DNA from: Podospora bellae-mahoneyi
Lineage: Eukaryota; Ascomycota; Sordariomycetes; Sordariales; Podosporaceae
Assembly (NCBI RefSeq): GCF_035222275.1
Contig: NC_085882.1
Location: 317,501 to 381,500 of the forward strand
DNA: 64,000 nt
Direction of reading: 5' to 3'
Shown here: positions 55,749-64,000 of the stretch, in pieces
How the letters are laid out: each line of letters begins with the position of its first letter
How positions within the stretch are numbered: the first letter of the stretch is position 1
The notes under the pieces: model-generated
Seen by the model: only the letters and a program-made list of their open reading frames with translations
Database searches by the model: none
What the model was told of the DNA's origin: nothing
Translations under genes and position numbers: made by a program

Positions 55749-56506
55749 TTATTGCTCCTTGCCCTTCCCCTTAGCCTTGTAGAGATAGCTATTTGTTACC
55801 GATTAGCAATTGCCCCTGCCGCTCGCCTCATTCTCTCGGAGAAAACATCTACTCACTTGGTGAAGGCACCCTCGACAGCCCCAACAGCACCGATCAGACC
55901 CAGCCCGAGACCGACATCCTTCCAGCTCAGTCTACCGCGCTCATACGAGTTCCAAGCCTTGAAGCCCAACCACCCGCTCAACCCAATAACGGCAATCAGA
56001 TTCGCCACAGCCAACGCGCCCGCGGGACCATCGCCCATATTCTCGAACCGCTTCGTCAACCAGGTGTCCGCCTTCTTTGCCTTGCTCTTGGCCTTCTTCT
56101 TAGCGAGGTCAGCTTCGGCGCGAAGGGCTTCGGCCTTGGCTCGGGCCTTCTTCTCAGCCTCCTCCCGCTCGATCCGGGCAGCCTGCGTGTCGGTCTTGAC
56201 TTCTTGCTCGGCGAAATCGGAGGGGACGGTGCGGACAGAGGGGGTGTCAACGTCGATAAGGGAAGAGGTGGAGGTGGAGTCATCGACTACGACTTGGGGT
56301 GGTTGAGGGGCAGCAGCCTGAAATGGTTGTTAGCATCAGAGGCAAGGTAACTACGTAGACAAAGAAAAGCTGTGACGGGAACATACCTCCTCAGGAGTCT
56401 GCTTGGGGCCTTTGGATGCGACTTCAGCGTACGACACTGCGACGACGTTAGCAAATGTTTTTGTTTGCGATTAGGCTGTCGACGACGTAGACGAAGCAAG
56501 CATACT
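55749..56506 (-). CDS. OM14-like mitochondrial outer-membrane protein
   Basis: Four coding exons total 552 nt (183 aa): 1 nt at 56506, then 56397-56436, 55857-56317 and 55749-55798. The first intron (56437-56505; GTATGC...GCAG) splits the start codon A|TG, and an untranslated first exon lies upstream. The protein begins MSYAEVASKGPKQTPEE, as in fungal OM14-like proteins, continues with an acidic linker and a highly charged coiled coil (Ala/Glu/Lys-rich, about residues 60-105), and ends with two hydrophobic segments (AGALAVANLIAVIGLSGWLG and GLGLGLIGAVGAVEGAF) and the tail YLYKAKGKGKEQ. Yeast Om14 is a three-segment outer-membrane protein implicated in docking cytosolic ribosomes. Function here is inferred by resemblance. 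Exon sums and splice sites are fully consistent. Confidence 0.85.
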
Positions 56507-57373
56507 TGTGTTGGCTGTTTGTGAAGTTGTGATGGATGGGAGAAATGGGTGTTGCAGCAGTAATACAGTACAAAGAGAAGTGGTGAGTTGCAGTGTCAAG
56601 TGACAAACGAGTAGAAAAAGAAAACGGTCGTGGCTCGTGATGATGATATTTATCGTGGGTCGGAGAGACTGGTGATGTTTTTGGCAAAAAGCAGGTGATG
56701 TAGTGGGAGGGAGGGGAAGGTGACCTCAGAACCTGGCAAGGCCCAGCTTGATTGCTTCTGCCCAGTTGCCGGCCATGAACGGAAGCGGGCGCTCGGGTGG
56801 GAGCTGGGGGTTGAGAGACCGCCAAGCCCCTTCCTGGCCACGATGACGTCTGCGGCTCCGCTTCTTCTCTCGAGGGCCAAGGCAGCCCACCAATCGAACA
56901 GCCGCGAAGCTGCTGGAGCTTGGGCCTGTTCAGCGCCGTTTCTGATGCCGTTTGTTTTGTCGTGCATCGCCATACCCCTGGACAGCTCAGGCATCCAAGA
57001 TGTCACGTTTTAGGGCCTGCGAGATCCCGAGGATCAGTCGAGATCTCGGCGGGTCCAGAGCCAGGCATGGGAACGTTTGTCAGCGACAGCCCTCACCCTC
57101 CTATCTCCCACGTCCACTCCAGCCCTAGTGTAGGTTTTCAAGACCGCTTTTGAAGTATTGATGCCTTTAAATGGTACATAATGTACCTTATACACAAAGC
57201 AGCAGGATGATAACATACAATCCAACCCAGTTGGTCGGGTTTTGTTCCGTTAGCACCACGCTAAATACCTTTCTCTAACCCAACCCAACGAACCGGCCCC
57301 TTAAAATTAGAACTCTAATCGAGAATGTCTATTGTTGTCGTGATGTTGTACAGGCCGGCCTACCAACACCCGG
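56507..57373. other. Upstream region of the OM14-like gene and 3' region of MIA40
   Basis: The right neighbour of the start holds the untranslated exon of the OM14-like gene (from 56506 to an unknown cap site, probably before 56650). No other gene is seen; a plus-strand frame at 56720-57013 is not supported. Confidence 0.5.
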
Positions 57374-58465
57374 CTATTGCTTGTTGTTGGCATCGGTAGC
57401 ATCCACCGCCTCCTTGGGCACAGGTGATGGCACCGCGTTCTTGTCTTCAACCTTCTTCTCTTCGACCTTTTGTTCAACCTTCTTCTCGGCCTGCTCCTTC
57501 TTCTCCTCCCCGGCTTCCTTCTTCTTCTTGGCCTGGATATCCCCGACCAACTTCTGGACCTCCCGATCTTTCTCAGCTTGCTCAGCCGACTTCGCGTCAG
57601 ACTCGGGAGCCTTGGTCGCAACCTCGATGCCCTCGGGGGCCACAACAGTCTCGTCATCGTCGTCGTCATTCAGCTCGGATCCATAGATCTCGGGGTACTG
57701 TCTAAAGCAAGTTTGCATGCCCCTGTTTCCATTTGTCAGCATCACGGAGAAGTGGTGGCACGGTAAAACCTACTGGAATTTGTCAATGCACTCAATGCCT
57801 TTAGGCTCCTCTTTGCTGTAGACGAAGCAGCTGAAGGCCGCCTTGAACTCCTCACCGCAGGGACCGTGGGCCATGCCGCCCAGGCAAGGGCAGTCCCAGT
57901 TGATCTCTCCGGTCTCGGGGTTGAAAGCACCCTGCTGGGAGGCTTCTTGCTCGAGGGCCTCGGGGGAGCCAGGCTCAAGTTCTGTGGCAGCCGTCACTGG
58001 GGACTCGGTTGTTGGCTTAGACTCCTCCTCGTTGGCGACCTGCTCAATCTCGGCTGCTACCGCGGCCTTGGTAGCTTGTGGTGGGGGTGGGGGAGGGGCA
58101 TGGCGACGCTTCTCCTCGATGAGGGCGTCGATGGTGGGGAGATCGGCCTCAGAGAACTCGGCGGGGGCGGTTTGTGGTTGAGCTGTGCCGGGCCAGAATG
58201 ATTAGCACCGCATGATGGAGCAGCAAGGCATGAGAGACCAAGGCAGTAACTTACGGACTTGATCAGCAAAGATTGGGCTGGTGTTGTAGTAGTATAGCGC
58301 AGCACCGGCAAGACCCCATCGCACCACTGTTCCCTTCCATGTGCCAGTCTTCTTGGTGGAGGCCGATGTCGAGGCGAACCGGCGGGTGGGAGCGGTTACT
58401 AAGCTGGATGTCGTCGTCGGCGCTGGCCGAATTGCGCGCAAGGCGCAGCGCGCGGAGCGATACAT
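57374..58465 (-). CDS. MIA40: Mia40, mitochondrial intermembrane-space import and assembly oxidoreductase
   Basis: Three exons (58255-58465, 57774-58182, 57374-57722) with introns of 72 bp (GTAAGT...CACAG) and 51 bp (GTAGGT...AACAG) give 322 aa. The N-terminus ([16 protein letters not shown]) is an arginine-rich mitochondrial presequence, followed by a membrane segment [14 protein letters not shown] and an acidic linker. The core domain has the redox motif CPC at 168-170 and twin CX9C motifs (C179/C189 and C202/C212), diagnostic of Mia40/Tim40. The C-terminal 100 residues are a Lys/Glu-rich tail. Mia40 captures reduced small proteins entering the intermembrane space and oxidises them, being itself recycled by Erv1. 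The second intron lies inside the second CX9C loop. Confidence 0.95.
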
Positions 58466-58895
58466 TTTGGCTGCAGACTGGATTGGAAAGTGGTGGGTGG
58501 TAGTGAAGAAAGCAGTACAAGACAAGAATTCAACAACACTGTGCTCCGGCCGAGTCCGGTGATCAACAAACGGCTGCCGCAGAAGATGGGATGGATCCCA
58601 AAATTTTGGTGATGGCCTCCAAGGCCCGTCCGGCACAGCGCAGGGAATTTACCGGATGCACTATGATTGGCCAATGGAGGGGAAGAACCCCACAAATTCA
58701 GTCAGCTTCGGCACGGACATTTCTTGACTGCACTGACATGATTGATGACACCTGCCAGGAACAGAGCTACCTATTTATTTTGACATGTGCTATCTCGGAG
58801 TTTTTGCTGCTAGTACACTAAATACAGAAGAAAACACTCTTCATAGTACCTATAGCTGCCTTTGTCAACATTCCACCACTCTTTAATCTCCTCGC
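58466..58895. other. Promoter region of MIA40
   Basis: No gene. It separates MIA40 from the 3' end of the next minus-strand gene. Confidence 0.5.
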
Positions 58896-59889
58896 TTACT
58901 CGGCGGCACATGGCGACCCATCCAGCTGGTTCTCCTCGGCGAGCCAGTCCTCATTCTGATACTTGCGGTTCTTCTTCTTTTGTTTTCCCTTTTGCTTGAC
59001 CGGCGCCGCAACTGGCTCGGCTGGTTTCTCACACTTAGCGGTGATATCTTCAGTGTTTTCTTCAGTAGCCCTGTCAGCAGCCCTGTCAGCAGCCCTCTGG
59101 GCAAGCTTCTCGATAGCCTTCTCGGTACTTTTCTCGAAAGACTTCTTGTCACACTTCTTCGCGGCAGGCTTCTCGGCAGGCTGGACAAGGTTGCTGTCGG
59201 CATTCTTGGAAGCAGCCTGATGGGTTTCTGTCTGTCTTGGGACATTCGCTGTCCGCATGCGAGGCTTCATCATTTCCCCCCTGGCACCGCGCTGTCCAGC
59301 ATGATATACCCGCGCCTCTTGCCCATCCACTGCAGCATCGCCTCTGAACCTCCGCGGCTTCTCGTTACCCGACAGAGCGGACGACACAAAGGAATGGTAC
59401 ACGGGAGCCATGCCCTTGCCCTTGCCCTTGCCCTGCTCCTTCCCTTGCATGCGATCTTCCTGTTCCTCGTCCCAATTGATAGTTTCCCAGCTGTCATCGA
59501 TCGGGGCAGAGTCGTACAAGAGGGCGTTCTTGACTCGGCGGAACTTCCTGGAAGCGTAGAGGCTGAAGGCAGCGATGCCATTCTCTATGCAGGCCGCTTT
59601 GATGTTGTCACGCGTCCTAGGCATCGACACTTCTACCAAGTCATCGTCGTCCCAGTGGTCATCCCCTGGTGGGGTGACGGGGCTGCCGAGATCTACCGGG
59701 TGCATCATTTCTCTTTCGGCCTCGGCGATGATCGATTCGTTGCGTGGCTGCTTCCTCGTCAGTCATATTTGACTCGACGGCTGTTCCTGGAGGGGTTGGA
59801 ATGCATACCTGCAACCTTGGTCTGGATGGTTTGGTTCGTCCGCTTGCGTAAGCGTCCCCGATTTCCTGGATGTTGATCTTGCCGCTCAT
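58896..59889 (-). CDS. Charged hypothetical protein
   Basis: Two exons (59809-59889 and 58896-59747) with a 61-bp phase-0 intron (GTATGC...AGCAG, branch CTGAC) give 310 aa. The start MSGKINIQEIGDAYASGR follows the only ATG in frame with the splice. Residues 60-110 look folded (DNIKAACIENGIAAFSLYAS and KNALLYDSAPIDDSWETINW). A Gly-Lys repeat (GKEQGKGKGKG), a basic middle and a long Lys/Glu/Ala-rich part with AADRAADRA repeats follow, ending with KQKGKQKKKNRKYQ. I recognise no family. The basic tail suggests nucleic-acid binding or nuclear location. Confidence 0.7.
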
Positions 59890-60233
59890 GTGTGCCCCAG
59901 CCCCTGTGTCGGTATTTGGTTGTATGGTGCTTGTCAAGGTGAGCGTGGACAGATGCCTAAACGACAAAAAGAAAAAAGCCAAAGAGAAAATTCCAAAGTG
60001 CCTTGGGCTTCTTTGAGGCTCAAAGTTACCTTAGTGTGTAGTGGAGCTTACTTTATCGTCCATCACACCCAACGAGAGGCTTGATGGCGCATTTGGAACC
60101 CTACAACTTTGCTCTCTCCTGAACCTTGACAATCGGCACGTACACCGAACCCTAACCACATGAGTGGAACAATGCAAAGCATGCTAACATTTACTAGGCC
60201 GCAAAGAATCTCGTCATCAGCAAAACCATAATA
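59890..60233. other. Spacer
   Basis: Upstream region of the charged protein gene and 3' region of the hydrolase-TPR gene. No other feature is seen. Confidence 0.5.
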
Positions 60234-62646
60234 TCACCTATTTCTCCCAAGCCCCAACGTGGCCAGCAGGTTGGCAAGATCTCCCCCACCACCGCCTCCC
60301 CTTGCCCCGTTACCACCATTCCCACCTCCCCCATACCCCCTGTTCCTCGCGACCCCCATGGTACGCGTGGTCATCCTACACGTCTCAAGCCACATGCTCG
60401 CCTGCTGGGACTCTGTACTCCCCTGCTTCTTCGTCCCTTGATACGCCGTCACCAGCTTCTCAAAGCACATTTCGGCTTCTAGCTACAGGCCATCCTTCAC
60501 GTACGACATGCCCAGCATGGCGCATTCTGGACCTCTGCAACCTTGAGTCCTTTCCTCGGCTCCAGCCACTTGAGGTAAAGCTCCATCCAGGGCCTTGACG
60601 CAGCCGGGAAGACATCAGGCCGTGGGGTGCCTGTCTTGGCGTAGAGTATTGCCATGGCCACCACCGCGGCCATGGTATCGAGGTGGTCTAGCCCGAGCGT
60701 CTTCTCCGTCTGGGACTTGGCTCGACGTAGCAAGTCGCCGGCCTCGGTGATATCACCCAGCAGGATCTTGAGCTTGCCGTGGTTCCTCAGCGCGCGGAGG
60801 GTGACCTGGTTGGTGGGACCGACCGACTGCCTGAGCTTATTGTAGAGGTTTCGGATGCCGACTTCGGCAGAGATCACTGGGATTTGTCTTTTCGAGACCA
60901 TAAGGGTCTGCGTCTGGCGAGGGGGTACTGATCTCGACCAGGTCAATCACTGCCGACACTACCAGGACGTGGTTATCGCCCAGCACTTCGGAGAGGGCTG
61001 CGAGACGGTGCTGCAGCCTGTTTTGGGCCTCTTCTGGGCGCTTGAGAGCATGGCATACCATCCCGGGAGCACGCTCATTGTGAGAGTATCGTGGTGGTTG
61101 GGACCGAGGGCATCCTGTTGGTTGACTAGAGTGTTGGCCAAGATGTTTTCGGCGTCCTCCCAGTCGCCCTTGTCCGTGAGGATCTCGCCCTCGAGCCTGT
61201 TGAGCTTCAGGATCAGGGGATGCTTGGGGTTCAAGAATTGGCCGCCGACTTGAAGCGCCCAGCCGGTCCATCTTTCGCAGTCTAGAAGATGACCCGTGCC
61301 ATTCGCCGTGTAGGCGATCTCATACGCTGCACTGATGGTCTCGGCGTTCTCCTGGCTTAGCGCCCGCTGGTGCTCTTCAAATACCTGTCGTTCCAACTGG
61401 CGCACTTCTTCCCACTTGTTGGCGTTTCTGAGTTCAGCCTCTCGAACTGACCTGTATCAGCTGGGTCAGTGGGGAGATATATGTCGCCATAGATTTCCTG
61501 CGCGCCGGGTTCTGACGAGACATAGCCCGGGTCAGATGGTGGTGAGAAAAAGGCGGGAGGCTGCGGCGAGACGGATCTCCTTCCAGGGGTGTTTTGTGCC
61601 GACATCGGTCGTGGTGGAAGCACCGGAGGGGAGGGTCGGTCCTGGCCATCCCAGCCATTAATGATCGGAATCCTAGGCTGACTGATGGCTGGCTGTGGTT
61701 GTTTCTCCAACGCCTTGCTGTAGATATCCTCAATATTTCGTCGAATCTTCTTGAGGTTGTCTTGGTCTTTCTGTGTGGTGCCGATCTTGCACAGCGAGCT
61801 GTGGTCGCCGTTGAGCTTCACCACGTTTTCGACATTGCCTGGAAGACCAAGCTTGGCGCTCTTTGGGGAAACAGTCTTGGAAGGGCCTGAGGTTAGACCG
61901 CCATGCAAACGGGTTGAGACAGAGGGGTGAGCTCTCACATAATCTTCGGAACCCCAGAACGAGATGATATCATATTTCATCATTTGGTGCTGCCACATCT
62001 CGGTCAAGATGTCGGAAAACAGACTGCCCTCTCTCAACACTTCCATGACGTCGTCTCCGGGCTGGAAGCCAGTGGCAGTTGCAACTCTGGCCACGGGAGA
62101 TTCAAGGCTCAGAAGCTTCCAGTCTCCGCCGTTGTGGGGTGTCGCAAAGAAGGCCAGGCCTGTGGTGACATCCTTGATCTCGGTGAACTTGGGGTTGTTG
62201 TGAGCGTTGATCAGGGCTTGCTTGATCAACAACCCCCCGAGGCAGTGTCCAATAAATAGTATCGGTCTAGTATCATCCTTGTCGCGTTCGCATCGCACAG
62301 TCTCCAGGAGCTCTGTTGCTTTGTCAACGAAGGTGGATCTGTCCTTGCCAAAGACAGCTTTGGAGTCGTACTCATACAGTAATATTCTCGCATCGGGCAC
62401 AACGTGGGGAAGGTCTTCCTTCAGCCAAAGACGGCCCTCTGGACCCTCTGGTGCGCGCCATGTATCCCACGCGTGGGCCGAGATATCTTTGCTCCGCGGG
62501 TTGAGACCATGGACAGCGAAGATGTCAATCTTGTGCGTCTCGGTATCCGAGCTGGATGGAGGAGGGTAGAGTTGTCGGCAAGCCTGTTATGGGCAAGGAT
62601 GAGCGAGGGAAGTAATGCGCACGACATTTCTCAACAGACTTACCAT
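60234..62646 (-). pseudogene. Alpha/beta hydrolase-TPR protein (NLR-like), degenerate
   Basis: The start codon is the last codon of exon 1 (62644-62646), followed by a 60-bp intron (62584-62643) and MACRQLYPPP... The N-terminal 250 residues form a SERAC1/DUF676-type hydrolase domain: FAVHGLNP (23-30), elbow GHCLGG (113-118, Cys115 where Ser is usual), FFATPHNGG and the late GDHSSLCK histidine. Likely introns are 61876-61938 and 61452-61516. A Pro-rich linker and TPR-like repeats (HQRALSQENAETISAAYEIA, ALGPNHHDTLT, SEVLGDNH) follow. In the TPR part two changes of frame (near 61065 and 60525) and an in-frame TAG (60480-60482) have no intron to explain them. The C-terminus is Gly-rich. Such proteins are related to fungal non-self-recognition receptors. 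Either a recent pseudogene or assembly indels. Confidence 0.65.
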
Positions 62647-63566
62647 AATAATTTGCTGTCCTCGTCTAACGCGACGGCTGGCTTATCTAAAACGAATTGT
62701 CCGGTGCTTCAGCTGCCAACCGCTCAGCGAAAGAGTGTGTAGTTGTCAAGCCCAAAACTTTCGTTGGGAGGGGTCTTACCCCCCCGCTACTTATGATACC
62801 CCAGAGGTCCGGCGTTTCCAGCTCCAAAGTGAGGCACAGGGGCTGAGACTGTGTGCCCATATATGAATTGTTCAAGATCAAAGTCCCATTCGCTCACATC
62901 TCCCCCCATTTTCTTGCGCAGTAGCAGCTGAAAGCCTGCAGAATGGTATGTCAGCCATGACGGCAAGCACACAGCTAGCATCTCGGGGTATTCGGAACTG
63001 GAAGGATAGCCGAACCAATGAGCTGAGCCCAACGGCATCCATCCAATACAAAGTATCAGCCGAATAAATTGCCGCCAGAGGGCCGCAACGCCTCGGCGTC
63101 AAATTCGTCCGTGACATTGGTTGATGGTCACGTGCTCCAAGGCCTGCAGTCCAAATGGAATCAAACCCCAGGCCATCGAAGACCCCCTTCTAATGTGAGG
63201 CAGCACGTCGTAGACAAAATGGTGGACACTACAATATAAAACAAAGACTTTAAAAGATCATGACAACGCCCTCGATTATTTTGACTTGGCCTATCGGGTA
63301 CCTAATCCTGAAGCACTAAAATTTATACTTTAGGTCCATCACCTATCTTAAAAGCGGCTGTCACAACCTTTCACTTCGTATTCACTACCTGATCCTTCAA
63401 GGCATAATCACTATCTTTAATGGTGTATTTGTCATCTTTGAGGGCGGTACTACCTATGTCACAAACATCGTCCCCGGTGAAGCTCATGGGAAAAGAAGAA
63501 GTCGGTCTCCCGCTCCGTTACCAATCCCTCTTCCTCGATCTAATCTCCTCCAATTCTACGCTTCCG
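62647..63566. other. Intergenic region with minisatellite
   Basis: Contains the 5' UTR and promoter of the hydrolase-TPR gene and, at 63290-63450, the second minisatellite locus. Frames at 62787-63117 on the minus strand are not supported. Confidence 0.5.
63290..63450 (+). repeat. 21-bp minisatellite, second locus
   Basis: About seven degenerate units of 21 bp, for example CATAATCACTATCTTTAATGG and TGTATTTGTCATCTTTGAGGG. The last unit matches CGTATTGGCTATCTTTGAAGG at the 22.5-kb locus at 16 of 21 positions by eye. Confidence 0.6.
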
Positions 63567-64000
63567 CTAATTCTGCCCGTTACCTCCCAGCAGCGCCACC
63601 CGATCACGATGCAGCGCAAGGCAGGAAACGCGGCAGCCGCCTTTCTGAGCGGCTTTTGTCAATAAAGGAAGGTCTTTGTACATGTTGGCAGACACAATCC
63701 ACAACCGAGCAAGCCGGTGCATGTTCTGCAGGGTGGCGAGGAGAAAATCGAGGCTTCGGCGTGGGTCAGGTCCGTTCATGTTTACAACCAGACCCTGTAG
63801 GGAGTGCCTCGTTGTTGCTGCCAACAGTTTCTGATTGCCCCAAGTTCCTCCAAGGACCAGGGACATTTCTGCCAACTGCATCGGGGTCCGGGGCCGACGC
63901 ATCTCCAACTCCCGGGCACCTACCAGGTAGGCAGGGCCATATTTAGACCCTCTATCTGTCTCAACGAGGACAGCATAGCCCCAAAGGGCCTCGGAGTCGA
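63567..64000 (-). CDS. Unrecognised protein, C-terminal part (runs off right edge)
   Basis: The minus strand is open from the right edge to a TAG at 63567, about 144 codons. It includes ALWGYAVLVETDRGSKYGPA, SLVLGGTWGNQKLLAATT and LDFLLATLQNMHRLARLWIV. The codon usage resembles that of neighbouring genes, and the frame stays open to the edge, so it is probably the last exon of a gene that begins outside. An internal ATG exists near 63908 but is unlikely to be the start. I recognise no domain. Confidence 0.4.
   Translation of the reverse strand, partial: DSEALWGYAVLVETDRGSKYGPAYLVGARELEMRRPRTPMQLAEMSLVLGGTWGNQKLLAATTRHSLQGLVVNMNGPDPRRSLDFLLATLQNMHRLARLWIVSANMYKDLPLLTKAAQKGGCRVSCLALHRDRVALLGGNGQN

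Overview
The window is nuclear DNA of a filamentous ascomycete, most likely a Sordariomycete. The evidence is GC-rich genes with short (50-90 bp) GT-AG introns carrying CTRAC branch sites, typical fungal families (SAT4 membrane protein, pisatin-demethylase-like P450, GMC oxidoreductase, Mia40, OM14-like protein, NLR-type hydrolase/TPR protein), and a 13.5-kb block with the signature of repeat-induced point mutation (RIP): very AT-rich, TpA-rich, with CpA and TpG nearly absent. The genus cannot be named from the sequence.

Layout. (1) 1-6.7 kb is an accessory, decaying edge: a partial kinase-like gene, remnants of an NLR/TPR gene and a WD40 gene, a small frameshifted gene, and a diverged duplicated segment. 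(2) 6.65-20.2 kb is the RIP block. A Ty3/Gypsy element on the minus strand (9751-17673, both LTRs) appears to have inserted into a truncated, oppositely oriented relative (7725-9750). A fresh-looking solo LTR (10282-10641) with a target-site duplication and two tRNA-like sequences exactly 200 bp apart lie inside it. A 15-bp minisatellite and an unidentified RIP-degraded stretch follow. (3) 20.4-26.8 kb: a P450, an alpha/beta hydrolase, an NAD(P)-binding oxidoreductase and a secreted DUF4360-like protein, possibly a small metabolic group without a backbone enzyme. (4) 27-38.2 kb: a frameshifted nuclear-type protein gene, a 1092-aa mostly disordered protein, a small tail-anchored protein with a frame break, a SAT4-family membrane protein and an F-box protein. 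(5) 38.4-54.7 kb: a broken seven-repeat propeller lectin-like gene, a secreted GMC oxidoreductase, a small secreted protein, a dynamin-family GTPase, an intracellular trypsin-like protease, a zinc-finger protein, an MDR oxidoreductase and a 10-cysteine secreted protein. (6) 55.7-59.9 kb: two conserved mitochondrial genes (OM14-like and MIA40) and an unknown charged protein, all on the minus strand. (7) 60.2-64 kb: a degenerate hydrolase-TPR (NLR-like) gene and the end of an unrecognised gene.

Most intact genes needed splice reconstruction. The exon sums are multiples of three in every model that I call intact. The most interesting observations are two genes whose start codon depends on an intron (OM14-like: ATG split A|TG by the intron; hydrolase-TPR: ATG is the last three bases of exon 1), the paired tRNA-like sequences inside the RIP-mutated Gypsy element, the unmutated solo LTR nested in mutated DNA, and a 21-bp minisatellite found at two loci 40 kb apart. 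Several otherwise good genes carry single frame breaks. Whether these are real decay or assembly indels cannot be decided from this sequence.
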